From: WHSW01 sp963821345
Lineage (GTDB): Bacteria; Actinomycetota; Thermoleophilia; Solirubrobacterales; 70-9
Length of the DNA: 64,000 nucleotides
NCBI GenBank assembly: GCA_963821345.1
Contig: CAWGDM010000001.1
Coordinates: forward strand, 1,426,001 to 1,490,000
Direction of reading: 5' to 3'
Numbering within the stretch: position 1 is the stretch's first letter; the number at the start of each line of letters is the position of its first letter. The notes beneath the pieces are model-generated. The model had not been told where the DNA came from and made no database searches. It was given only the letters and a program-made list of their open reading frames with translations. Below are positions 37,768-46,900 of this stretch, piece after piece. A program made the position numbers and the translations under genes.

Positions 37768-38607
37768 TCAGGTGTGACGCTTGCCGGCTAGCTCGAGCGT
37801 CTGCGCGGTGGTCTTGTCGCCGAACTCGCCCTGCTCGACCGAGATGGCAAGGGCGGTGATCTCGCCGCTTCGCGAAAGCTTGCGTCTGTCGCGCGGTGAG
37901 AGGACGGCGGTGACCTCGTCCTCCGCGCCGGGATCGATGCTGTAGGCCTTCGGTGATCCCTGGCTCTTCTGGGAGCGCCCGAGTTCAAGCGTGCCCGTGC
38001 AGGGGGCCGTCAGTTCGGCGGGGCAGCGCAGGCGCACCGGCACCTTGCCGCTGTCCTTGATCTTCGGCGTGCGGCGCGAGATGACGACGTTGGGGCCTTC
38101 GTTCACCGCACCGATGGTGACGGTCTCGCAGTTCCCGAAGGCAAAGAAACCGAAGGCGGCGAAGTCGACGAGGTCCATCGAGACCGAGTCGGTTCCGTCA
38201 CCGCAGTCGGTACGAGTGCCGAAACTGTCGACCTCCCCGTCGCGGAAACGGAGCTGATCGTTGCCGGACCCGCCGTTGAGGGAGTCAGTACCCGACCCGC
38301 CGACCAGGATGTCGTTGCCGGCTTCACCGCGGACGACGTCCCCGCCGCTGTCGCCGTTCATGGTGTCGTTGCCGGCTCGGCCGAACATCTCGTCGTTGCC
38401 GGCACCGCCGCTCATCACGTCCGCTCCCGAGGTCCCGCACAGAGAGTCATCGAGCGATCCTCCCGTGTTCGTCAGCAGACAATCGGGACCGCTGGGAACG
38501 GAGTGCGCCGAGGGCGCGACAAGGAGCGCGAACGCGAAGGCCGCCGCGATGGATGCAATTGCAACCGCGGCGAAAGCTGGCCCCGACAGTCTGTGGAGGT
38601 GGGTGAT
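37768..38607 (-). CDS. Secreted RTX-type calcium-binding repeat protein, start codon unclear
   Basis: The frame is open from about 38607 to TGA 37768, about 279 residues. It begins with a signal-peptide-like helix (FAAVAIASIAAAFAFALLVAPSAHS), then a cysteine pair and nonapeptide repeats such as GGAGNDEMF, GRAGNDTMNG, GEAGNDILVG and GGSGNDQLRF that bind calcium outside the cell. The C-terminal about 150 residues are a beta-rich domain (RRTPKIKDSGKVPVRLRCPAEL). No ATG, GTG or TTG occurs upstream of the signal peptide. AGGAGG lies seven bases before an ATC at 38607, and CTG 38589 is also in frame, so an unusual start or a base error must be assumed. Confidence 0.75.
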   Translation of the reverse strand: MTHLHRLSGPAFAAVAIASIAAAFAFALLVAPSAHSVPSGPDCLLTNTGGSLDDSLCGTSGADVMSGGAGNDEMFGRAGNDTMNGDSGGDVVRGEAGNDILVGGSGTDSLNGGSGNDQLRFRDGEVDSFGTRTDCGDGTDSVSMDLVDFAAFGFFAFGNCETVTIGAVNEGPNVVISRRTPKIKDSGKVPVRLRCPAELTAPCTGTLELGRSQKSQGSPKAYSIDPGAEDEVTAVLSPRDRRKLSRSGEITALAISVEQGEFGDKTTAQTLELAGKRHT

Positions 38608-38669
38608 GGAATCGCCTCCTGCCCCACCCTATACGCCAGGGCGACCCCGGTGCTCTTCGCGTCCAAGCC

Positions 38670-39065
38670 TTACTTCTGTAGCCCGGCGGCTTCGAGTGCC
38701 TGGTCTTTGTCGCCGAAGTCGGTGAAATGGGTCATCCGCCCGTCCCTGAACCTTGCGAGGACGGTGAACGGCAGCTCGGTCTCGACGCCGCTCCCCTTGC
38801 CGGTGATGCGGGTGGTGCCGAGCGCCAGCACTCGATCGCCGAGATCACGAACGTCGGGGCACTCAACCTTCAACGCGTCGAAGTGCTCGGCGACATCGGC
38901 GAGGAACCCCTCCACACCGTCCAGCCCTACGTAGCTTCCCTGGAGGGCTGCCAGCCGATGCTCGAACCGGATCTCGGGATCCAACAGGCGAAGAACGCCC
39001 GGTATGTCCATGCGGTCGAACGCCTCGATGCTCCTCATGAATTGATCGACGTTCTCCCGGGACAT
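38670..39065 (-). CDS. SnoaL/NTF2-like protein
   Basis: 131 residues from ATG 39065. The pattern VDQFMRSIEAFDRMDIPGVLRLLDPEIRFEHR, then YVGLDGVEGFLADVAEHFDAL and VLARFRDGRMTHFTDFGDKDQALEAAGL is characteristic of the SnoaL-like NTF2 fold, a cone-shaped barrel used by small hydrolases, isomerases and stress proteins. No specific catalytic set can be assigned. It forms a minus-strand pair with the VOC-domain gene, 61 bases apart. Confidence 0.8.
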   Translation of the reverse strand: MSRENVDQFMRSIEAFDRMDIPGVLRLLDPEIRFEHRLAALQGSYVGLDGVEGFLADVAEHFDALKVECPDVRDLGDRVLALGTTRITGKGSGVETELPFTVLARFRDGRMTHFTDFGDKDQALEAAGLQK

Positions 39066-39126
39066 CGAGACGAGTATCCCCCAACGGTGTCGCTTTTTCG
39101 GGCTGTGGCGGGCCTGGCGGGAGACC

Positions 39127-39564
39127 TCAGCCGATCCGCTCCGCCAGCTCGACGATGATCCCCTCCGGGCCGCGGACGTAGCAGAGCCGATAGATGTCTT
39201 GGTAGTTCTCCAGCTCGCCAACGAGCTCCCCGCCGCGGGCTCGCACGCTGGCGACGGCGGCGTCGAGATCGTCGACCGCGAACGTGACATGGCGGATGCC
39301 CGGAGTGTTCGCCGGCGCGTGTCGGTCGCCGCCCCGGCCCGACGGGGCGTGAAACTTCGTCAGCTCGAGCCGTCCGTGGCCATCAGGGGTCTGCAACATC
39401 GCGATCTCCGAGCGGACGCCCTCGAGACCCACCACGCGGTCCACCCAACCGCCCTCGACCGATCCCTCGCCCTGCAGCTTGAGTCCGAGCTCGACGAAGA
39501 ACGCGGTCGCGGCGGCGAGGTCGTCGACCACGATGCCCACGTGATCCATGCGTTGGATCGTCAT
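39127..39564 (-). CDS. VOC-family (glyoxalase-like) protein
   Basis: 145 residues from ATG 39564. Two beta-alpha-beta-beta-beta modules are present: MDHVGIVVDDLAAATAFFVELGLKL with metal-ligand His, and PGIRHVTFAVDDLDAAVASVRARGGEL, ending CYVRGPEGIIVELAERI with a likely Glu ligand. These proteins use a metal to act on glyoxal-type adducts, fosfomycin, or diols, or simply bind ligands. TACGGT at 39572-39577 (minus strand) seven bases before the start predicts a leaderless transcript. The substrate is not known. Confidence 0.83.
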   Translation of the reverse strand: MTIQRMDHVGIVVDDLAAATAFFVELGLKLQGEGSVEGGWVDRVVGLEGVRSEIAMLQTPDGHGRLELTKFHAPSGRGGDRHAPANTPGIRHVTFAVDDLDAAVASVRARGGELVGELENYQDIYRLCYVRGPEGIIVELAERIG

Positions 39565-39571
39565 GCGATCG

Positions 39572-39577
39572 ACCGTA
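39572..39577 (-). promoter_or_regulatory. -10 box TACGGT, leaderless promoter of the VOC gene
   Basis: The hexamer is seven bases before ATG 39564 on the minus strand, the same distance as in the ParA, GlnA4-type and response-regulator genes. No ribosome-binding site is visible. Confidence 0.4.
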
Positions 39578-39622
39578 GCGCAACGACGGCCCCAGCTACG
39601 GGGTCTCTCGGTCACCGATCTG

Positions 39623-39643
39623 GTGGTGGGAACGCCCCACCAC
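39623..39643. repeat. Inverted repeat in the 39565-39771 gap
   Basis: GTGGTGGG (39623-39630) and CCCACCAC (39636-39643) form a perfect eight-pair stem with a five-base loop and no T-run, so it may be an operator or an RNA hairpin and not a classical terminator. The rest of this 207-base gap contains the promoters of the VOC gene and of the small peptide, plus a 25-base sequence (39685-39709) that nearly repeats 39924-39948. Confidence 0.45.
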
Positions 39644-39771
39644 GGTGCGACCATCGGCGGCGACTAGCGGCAGGCGAAACGTTGGGTCGCCTCGGTGATC
39701 GCCGCCGGCGAGTTCGTCCGCCACCAGACGGGATAAGGTCTACTGGTCGACGCCCACGGAAGGAGGCTCAG

Positions 39772-39861
39772 GTGAATCCTGGAGTCAAGGACGCAAATAT
39801 CGCGGTCGGCGTGCTCTTCGCGATGCTGGCCTTGGCGATCGTTCTGGAGATCGTCAGCTAA
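39772..39861 (+). CDS. 29-residue single-span membrane peptide
   Basis: A short gene from GTG 39772 to TAA 39861. The ribosome-binding site GGAAGGAGG (39758-39766) is among the strongest in the window and is five to six bases from the start, and TAAGGT at 39734-39739 is a fair -10 box. The peptide begins MNPGVKDANIAVG and continues into a hydrophobic span VLFAMLALAIVLEIV, one transmembrane helix with the N-terminus probably outside or a short polar head. I know no family for it. Codon choice and the strong translation signals argue that it is real. Confidence 0.6.
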   Translation: MNPGVKDANIAVGVLFAMLALAIVLEIVS

Positions 39862-39878
39862 GCCCGTACCGCTCGCTC

Positions 39879-40460
39879 TCACCACTCGCGCGGGTTGCCC
39901 TCGGGGATTCGGTCGGCGACCAGGGTCGCCTCGGTGATCACCGCCGGGGGTGGCGCGGTGGTTTCGCGGTACAGGTCGAGCTGGCCGGGGCCGAGCGCGG
40001 CGAAGCCGGCCTCGACCGCCGCCGGGTACGTGGCGACGATGATCGCATCGGGCGGCGGCGTCGGGTGGTGGTGCTCGGGCCGCGCCGTGTACGTGAACAC
40101 CGCGTCGAAGCCGGAGTCGCCGACCGCGTCGGTGACCTCGACGCGCAGGTAGCGCATCTCGCGCAGGTCGAGGCGCTCCAGTTCCGCCTCGGTGACCTCG
40201 ATCAGGGCCCCGTTCGGGTTCGTCGGCCGCTCGGCCCGTTCGACCCGTTCGATGTTGAGGCCCAGGCACCAGCGCGGCAGCGAGCCGTCGGCGCGGGCGA
40301 AAGTCTTCTCCGAGGCGGCGTTGTCGCGGCCCAGGGTCCAGGCGCGCGACCAGCCCTGCAGGCGGGCCGGCGCCGCGGCTTCCACCGGCCGGCCGAGCGT
40401 GCGCGCGGCGCTCTCGCGGTTGACGAGCGAGGCGTAGCCGAAGACCGCGAGCGAGCTCAT
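39879..40460 (-). CDS. Gamma-glutamylcyclotransferase-like protein
   Basis: 193 residues from ATG 40460. The N-terminal FGYASLVNRESAARTLG is the substrate-binding YGSL-type loop of the gamma-glutamylcyclotransferase (GGCT) fold, and the middle part has EVTEAELERLDLREMRYLRVEV with the catalytic glutamate region. GGCT enzymes release 5-oxoproline from gamma-glutamyl peptides such as glutathione; this one may act on another gamma-glutamyl compound. It overlaps the stop of the helicase-nuclease gene by four bases (ATGA), a linkage I cannot explain functionally. No frame problem is seen. Confidence 0.75.
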   Translation of the reverse strand: MSSLAVFGYASLVNRESAARTLGRPVEAAAPARLQGWSRAWTLGRDNAASEKTFARADGSLPRWCLGLNIERVERAERPTNPNGALIEVTEAELERLDLREMRYLRVEVTDAVGDSGFDAVFTYTARPEHHHPTPPPDAIIVATYPAAVEAGFAALGPGQLDLYRETTAPPPAVITEATLVADRIPEGNPREW

Positions 40461-43400
40461 CCCGAGGGCTTCCAGGCCGGCCGCGGGCAGAGGCGGGCGG
40501 CAGCCGGGCAGGCGAAGCAGAGGGCCGCATACGGCTCGGCGGCGGGCTCGAAGTCGCCCCCGCGCATCCGTTCGACGACGCCGTCGAGGCGCTCGCGGAC
40601 CCGCTCCAGGTCGTCGGCCCCGATGATTGCCTCGACCGGCTCGTCGGGCCGCTCGAGGAAGACGTGCAGGACGCGCGCCCCCTCGGGCCCGGCGGCGAGC
40701 GCGTAGACCTCGCGCTGGGCCGTGTAGCGCTCGGCGAGCTCCGCCGGGCTGCGACCCCCGAGCGCGTCCGTCTTGTAGTCGACGACCACCGGCGGGCCGT
40801 CGCCGAACGCGGCCAGCAGGTCGATTTGGCCGCGGATCACCGTCTGCCCGAGCCCGAGCACGAACGGCACCTCGGCGCGCAGCGTCGTCGCCGACGCGAG
40901 CTCCGCCACCAGGGGTGAGCCCAGCCAGCCGTCGATCAACTCCGCGCCGCGCGCCGCCGCCTCGCGGTCGCCCGCCAGCCCCTCCCGAGCGAGCAGGCGC
41001 TCGAGCAGCTCGGCGCCCGGCGCCTCCCAGCCGCGCCCGGCGCTCCACTCGAGCGCCGCGTGGACCGCGTTGCCGATCCCCAGCGCAAGCGCCCGGGGCG
41101 CGCCCGGCTCGGCCAGCTCGTCGTCGGCGTCGCCCTGCTCGGGGTCGCCACCCTCGCCGGGTCCAGCCGGCAGACCCTCGCGGGCGCCGAGCACCCGCTC
41201 GACGTAGAAGCGATAGCCGCAGCGCTCATACAGCGCCAGCGACGAGTAGGAGAGGTGGCCCACCGGCACCGGCGCCGCCCGGCGCGCCACCAGCGGCGGC
41301 TGCGTCGCGACGCCGGCCAGCGGCTCGGGCTGCGGGGGCGGGTCGAACTCGCGCACCAGTTCGGCGGCGCGCTCGGGGCTCGGCTCGGAGATCCGCACCT
41401 CGAGCGCGACGTCGGCGAGCCGCTCGTCCGAGTCGACCGCGCGCGGGCCGGGCAGGGTGACGATCCCGATCCCGCCGGCCCAGCCGGAGTCGGTCAGCTT
41501 CGGCAGCAGCCGCCGCAGCGCCGAGTCCGAGGTCTTCGGCTCCTCGGCGGGCTCGAGGTCGGTGGGCCGGTACGAGCCGCTGAGGATCAGGCGGTCCTGG
41601 GCGCGCGACGCGGCGACGTAGGTGAGCCGGCAGCCCTCCTCGGCCTCGGCGGCGGTCTCGTCGTCGTTGAGGTCGGTGAGCTCCCAGAGCCCGAACGACT
41701 TGCCGGCGGCGAACACCAGCCGCATCCCAAACCTGTGCGAACGGTCGCTCCCGTCGGCGGCCGGCGGGCGCCCGATGACCAGGTCGGCGGCGCGGTAGCC
41801 GGCGGCGAGCCCGCGCCCGAGGTCGGGCACCGCGACGACCGGGAACTGCAGGCCCTTGGCCGCGTGCACGGTCATCACCCGGACGCCGTCGTGGCCCTCG
41901 GCCTGGACCGCCGCCATGCCCTCGCGCTCGTCGCGCTCGGTGCTCTGCGCGGCGAGCGCCAGGAAGCCCGCGAGGTCGCGACCCTCGCTCGCCTCGTAGT
42001 CGCGCGCCAGCCGCATCAGCTTGCGCACGTTCGCCATCCGCCCGGCCCCGCCGTCACGCGCGATCAGGCCGAGGTCGTAGCCGAAGGCGCTCATCGTCCG
42101 CTCGACCAGCTCCTCCAGGGTCAGCAGCGCCGATTCGGCGCGCAGCCCACGGACGATCCCGTGGAAGCGCTCGAGCCGCTCCAGGTCGCGGGGGTCGATC
42201 TCGCCGATCCATTCCGCGGCCTTCTCGCCGAGCTCGCCGTCCTCGCCGCAGCGCGCCTCGATCACCGGCCAGACGTGGCGCGGCCCGCCGGTCTCGCCGC
42301 GGGCCGCCTGGCGCAGCAACCACAGCGCGTCCGGGCTCACCCCCGCCGCGAACGAGGCCAGCGCCCCGAACAGGCGCCCGTCGTCGAGCGGGTTGGCCAC
42401 CACCCCGAGCAACCGGATCAGGTCCTCGACCTGCTGCTGGGTCCAGTAGCCCCGTCCGCCGACCACGAACGGGCGCAGGCCCGAGCGCGCCAGCGCCTGC
42501 TCGTAGGCGTCGACATGGGTGAACGCGCGCAGCAGGACGACGATCTCGCCGCGCGACGCATCCCCGGCCTCGACCAGCTCCCGCAGGCGCTCGGCGAGGA
42601 AGCGGGCCTCGGCGATCACCTTGGGCGGCGAGGCGCTCGGCTGCGGGTCGAGGTCGATCCCCTCGGCGTCCCAGCGCCTCGCGTCCTTGGCCTTGCCCTC
42701 GTCGAGGGTCAGCAGCAGCTCGACAGCGCCGGCGCCGTCGGCGGGGACCCGCCCGGCGGTCAACTCGGCGAAACCGCCGAGCAGCGCCCCGCCGACCGCG
42801 TTGACCGCGCCGAGCACCGCCGGGCGCGAGCGGAAGTTGCCGCGCAGCGGCAGCACGTCGCGATCGGGGGCCGCGTGCGCGGCGGCCCGCTCGCGCCGGA
42901 AGACCTCGAGGTCGGCGTTGCGGAAGCGGTAGATCGACTGGTTCTCGTCGCCGACCATGAACACCGTGGTTGACGGGCCGCGCAGCATCTCGACCAGCGC
43001 GAGCTGGACGCCGTTGGTGTCCTGGAACTCGTCGACCATCACCTGGCCGAAGCGCTCGCGCCAGATCTCCGCCAGCGCCGGGCTGGCGCGCAGCAGGCTC
43101 AGGGCGCGCAGCTCGAGGTCGAGGAAATCGAGCGCCGAGCGCTCCTCCTTGAGCCGCTCGTAGCCCGCGTGGAAGGCCTCCAGGAGGCGCTCGAACGCGC
43201 CGCGGGCCTGGAGAGCGGCCTCGGCCTCGGCCGGCGTCAGCTCGCGGGGTTCGACCTCGCCGCGGGTCGACTCGACCGGGTCGGCGACCTCGGGCAGCCG
43301 GGGCTCGGCCATTCCCTGGCTGCGCAGCCGCTCGTGGGCGGCGATCGTCATCGCGGTCAGCCGCCAGGGCTCGTACGCCGCGGCCGCCGCGGCGACGCCC

Positions 43401-43945
43401 TCGTCGCCGTCCGCCAGCAGCTCCTCGAGCGCCTCGCGGAAGGCGCGGTCGCGCAGCCGCCCCGCCTGGTTGGCGTCGAGGACGCGAAAGGACGGGTCGA
43501 GGCCGGCGGCGAGCGGGTGCGAGGCCAGCAGCCGCCGGCAGAAGGCGTGGATGGTCATCACCCAGGCGCGCTCGGTGGCCCGCGCGAGGGTCAGCAGGCG
43601 GTCGGCGAGCGTCTCGTCGGCGGCGGCCCGCGCGGCCCGCGAGCGATCGGCGAGCTCGGCGCGGATGCGGCTGCGCATCTCGGCCGAGGCGCGCTCGGTG
43701 AAGGTGAAGGCGAGCAGCCGCTCGACCTCGACCCCGTCGTCGATCACCGCGGCGCAATAGCGGTCGACGAGCACCGTCGTCTTCCCGGTCCCGGCGCCCG
43801 CCTCGAGGAACGCATCGCGGTCGCGCGCCGCGACCGCCGCCGCCTGCTCCGGGGTGGGGTCGGGGCGCGCCCGGGTCACCGGGACTGCGACCGGCTCGCC
43901 CTCGGGCTCGAGGTCGGCGAGCGACAGCTGGCCCGCGCCGCTCAC
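40457..43945 (-). CDS. UvrD-like helicase-nuclease (AddA/AdnB-type) with Fe-S nuclease domain
   Basis: 1162 residues. Superfamily 1A helicase motifs are complete: AGAGTGKTTVLVDRYC (Walker A), LAFTFTERASAEM, MVDEFQDTNGVQ (Walker B) and DENQSIYRFRNAD, then VMTVHAAKGLQFPVV. The C-terminal nuclease has VVVDYKTDALG with the metal-binding Asp and Lys, and cysteines in YERCGYRFY (about residue 908) and LCFACPAAARLCP (about 1141-1152) that resemble an iron-sulfur staple. It resects double-strand breaks together with the upstream gene product, to which it is coupled by ATGA. The Fe-S cysteines in this active-motor subunit point to AdnAB-type more than classic AddAB. Confidence 0.9.
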   Translation of the reverse strand: MSGAGQLSLADLEPEGEPVAVPVTRARPDPTPEQAAAVAARDRDAFLEAGAGTGKTTVLVDRYCAAVIDDGVEVERLLAFTFTERASAEMRSRIRAELADRSRAARAAADETLADRLLTLARATERAWVMTIHAFCRRLLASHPLAAGLDPSFRVLDANQAGRLRDRAFREALEELLADGDEGVAAAAAAYEPWRLTAMTIAAHERLRSQGMAEPRLPEVADPVESTRGEVEPRELTPAEAEAALQARGAFERLLEAFHAGYERLKEERSALDFLDLELRALSLLRASPALAEIWRERFGQVMVDEFQDTNGVQLALVEMLRGPSTTVFMVGDENQSIYRFRNADLEVFRRERAAAHAAPDRDVLPLRGNFRSRPAVLGAVNAVGGALLGGFAELTAGRVPADGAGAVELLLTLDEGKAKDARRWDAEGIDLDPQPSASPPKVIAEARFLAERLRELVEAGDASRGEIVVLLRAFTHVDAYEQALARSGLRPFVVGGRGYWTQQQVEDLIRLLGVVANPLDDGRLFGALASFAAGVSPDALWLLRQAARGETGGPRHVWPVIEARCGEDGELGEKAAEWIGEIDPRDLERLERFHGIVRGLRAESALLTLEELVERTMSAFGYDLGLIARDGGAGRMANVRKLMRLARDYEASEGRDLAGFLALAAQSTERDEREGMAAVQAEGHDGVRVMTVHAAKGLQFPVVAVPDLGRGLAAGYRAADLVIGRPPAADGSDRSHRFGMRLVFAAGKSFGLWELTDLNDDETAAEAEEGCRLTYVAASRAQDRLILSGSYRPTDLEPAEEPKTSDSALRRLLPKLTDSGWAGGIGIVTLPGPRAVDSDERLADVALEVRISEPSPERAAELVREFDPPPQPEPLAGVATQPPLVARRAAPVPVGHLSYSSLALYERCGYRFYVERVLGAREGLPAGPGEGGDPEQGDADDELAEPGAPRALALGIGNAVHAALEWSAGRGWEAPGAELLERLLAREGLAGDREAAARGAELIDGWLGSPLVAELASATTLRAEVPFVLGLGQTVIRGQIDLLAAFGDGPPVVVDYKTDALGGRSPAELAERYTAQREVYALAAGPEGARVLHVFLERPDEPVEAIIGADDLERVRERLDGVVERMRGGDFEPAAEPYAALCFACPAAARLCPRPAWKPSG

Positions 43946-46900
43946 TGCCCCTCGTCTCCATTTGTCTTCTCGTCACCGACCGCGCCCAGCGCCCGCTCGA
44001 GCCGGCAGATCGACTGGTAGGTGCAGAAGCGCGGGCACTCGCCGTTGAGCGGGTTGCGGCGGATGCTCCCGGCCCGCATCTGGGCGGCGGACTCGATCGC
44101 GCGCCGCTCGGCGTCGGCGAGCAGCTCCTCGAGCCCCTCGGCGTCGCGGCGGTCCGTGCGGGTGATCTCGGTGAGGGGAAAGCTCGGGTCGTCGATCGGC
44201 AGCACCCCACGCGGCTTCGTCTTGCCCGGGTCGGCGGCGCCGAGCGGGTGATAGACGCCGGCGACCGGGTCGAGTCCGAGCACCCGGCGAGCGACCAGCA
44301 TGTAGAGCTGGATCTGCAGGGTCCCGTTGTCGGCGAACTTGTCGGCGCCGGTCACCGACTTGCCGGTCTTGTAGTCGCGGATCACGGCGCTGCGCCCGTC
44401 GGGGCCGAGGTCGATTCGGTCGATGCGGCCGCGCAGCGAGACCTCGCCGAGCGACAGCGCCTCGCGAGTCTCGGGGGCGCCCTCGGGCTCGTGGTCGAGC
44501 TCGCCGAAGCCGAGCTCGAGCAGCTCGCGCGCCGGTCGGTATTCGGTCTGCGACGCGGCCTCGCGCTCGAGGAAGGCCCCGACCTGGGCCTGCGCCCGCT
44601 CCAATGCGGCCCGGCGCGCCCGGCTCAGCCGCTGATTGCCCCGTGCCGCCGCCTCGTCGAGCAGCTCCCCGAACCGCCGTCGCCAGCGCCCGACGTCGCC
44701 CGGCCGCGGGATCGAGTCATCGCCCGGCGGGTCGGCGTACAGGCGCTCGAGCGCCGTGTGGACGACGCCTCCGAGCCACAGCGGGTCCGGGGGTGGCTCG
44801 AGCACCTGGGGCGAGAGCTCGTGGTCGACGAACCACCTGTACGAGCAGGTCAGCCAGCCCTCGAGCGAGTTGGCGCTGAACACGGTGCGGGAGTCGAGCT
44901 CGGCGAGCACGCGCGGCGACCGCAGCGGGCCGGGCAGCAAGCGCGGGTCGGGCAGGCCGGCGAAGGCCCCCAGCGCCGCCGCCCGGTCGTCGTCGCCGAC
45001 CCCGAGCCGGTCGAGGACCGCGCCGCGGTCGGCGTCCCATCCGCCGCGGGCCAGCGCCCGCGCCAGCAGCCGCGGCGTGGTCGCCTCGGCCGGCTCCGGA
45101 ACCGAGCGCTCGGGCCCGCGAACCCGCAGCAACCGCTCGCCGCCGGGAGCGACCAGATCGAGCACCTCGTCGACGAACGGCGAGCGAGCCAGCGCGGCGC
45201 CATCCTCGTCGCAGCTCTGCCAGCTCAGGTAGAGGCGCTCGGTCGGCCGCGAGACGCAGGCGTGGAACAGGTAGCGCTCCTCGTCGGGTTGGTTCTCGCG
45301 GCGCAGATCCGGGTTGCCGATCTGGCGGCGGCGCTCCTCGGAGAGCAGCGGGTCGGGCGGCGCCAAGCTCGGGAACGAGCCCTCCTGCAGGCCGGCGCAG
45401 AACAGGGCCCGGGCGCGCGCGGCGCGCGCCCGGTACGGGCTCATGATCCGCACCCGGCCGGCCGCGGGCCCGCGCCAGCGCGGGACGGTCGCCGATTCGA
45501 GCGCCTCGATCGCCTCGCCGAGGTCGGGCGGCTCGGCGCCGGGGAGCTCTCCGACCCCGGCGAGCTCGGACAGCAGCTCGGCCGCGGCGACCCCGGCGCG
45601 GAGCTCGAGCGCCGAGAACGGGGTCCCGTCGTCGGGGGCCTTGCCGCCGGCGAGCGGCGCGCGCTCGCGGTGCGCGCCCTCGGCGAGCTCGCGCGCCGAC
45701 CGCGCCAGCGCGCGCAGCCGCCCGGCGGGGTCAGGGGCGCCGCGCAGGCGATCGAGGTGCCGCGGCGGCTGCTCCCAGCCCTCGGTCGCCTCGTCGACGT
45801 TGGTCGCCTGGCCGCGCCGGATGCGGCGCTCGACCCAGTCGACCGTCGCCGGGCGCATCGACGGGTCGTAGCGCAGGTGGGTGAGCAGGGCATCGACCGC
45901 GTCGGGGTCGATAGCGGCCCGGCAGAGGGCGACCAGCGAGGTCCCGACGCAGGTCTCCGACAGCGGCAACGAGGCCTCGAGCGCGACCGGGATCCCGAGC
46001 GAGCGCAGGACGCTGGCGAGGACCGGCCCGGCGGAGTCGGGGTGGCGGAGAACGATCGCGATCTCGCCCGGCCGGTGGCCCGAATCGAGCAGCCGGGCGA
46101 TCTCGATCCCGATCGCCTCGGCCTCGCCGCGCCCGCCGGCCGAGTCGAGCAGGGTGAGGCCGTCGTCGGGCTCGATCGGCGCCGCCCCTGGCTCGAACAG
46201 GTTGCGGTCGAGATGCCGCAGGGTGGCGCTCGCCGTATAGCCGGGGTCGAACGGGAGGGGCTCGGGCCGCTGCGCCCCGAATTCCTCGCCGAGCCGGGCG
46301 ACGAGCCCGGCGCGCGCGGCCAGGGCGCGGCTGTCCGCGTAGGTGACCGCGATCGTCACCGTGGCCGCCGCGGCGAGCGCCGCGATCAGCTCGGTCTGGT
46401 CGCGGGTCAGGTCGTCGAAGCCGTAGACGAGCACCGGCCGGCTGCCCCAGGCCGCCGGGTCGGCCGCGAGCGCGGCGATCGCGCTGGCGGCGATGACGCC
46501 GTGGTCCGAGCGCCCGCCGGAGTCGCGCAGCTCGACGTAGGCGGCGTAGATCGCCGCCAGCTCGGTCTCGTAGCCCGGGTCGTCGAGCTCGGCGACGGTT
46601 GCCGCGAAGTCGGCCGGCCCGATCATCGCCGCCTGCAGCTCGGCGATCAACCGGTCGGCGGCGGGTGTGAAGCCGGGGCGGGCGGCGGACCGGCGCAGGC
46701 GGCGGGGACCGGCGCGGCGGATCGCCGCCCGGACGACGGCCTGTCGCTGGGTCGGCGAGAGCTGGGGCCCGAGCTCGACCGCGAGTGTCGCGGCGACCTC
46801 GCGGGCGAGCCCGGCGAAGGTGGTGATCGAGCCGCCGAGCGCGGTCGGCAAGGCCTCGCAGACGTCGCGCTCGAACGCGGCGACGTCGTCGGCGGTCGGC

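Noticed and set aside
39597..39727. Minus-strand short open frame of about 42 codons starting GTG
   Set aside because: No ribosome-binding site, no family, overlaps promoter sequences; not supported enough to list.
40428..40445. GAGGCGTAGCCGAA, 14 bases matching the junction repeat
   Set aside because: It lies inside the FGYAS codons of the GGCT-like gene and the match stops there, so chance from coding is likely.
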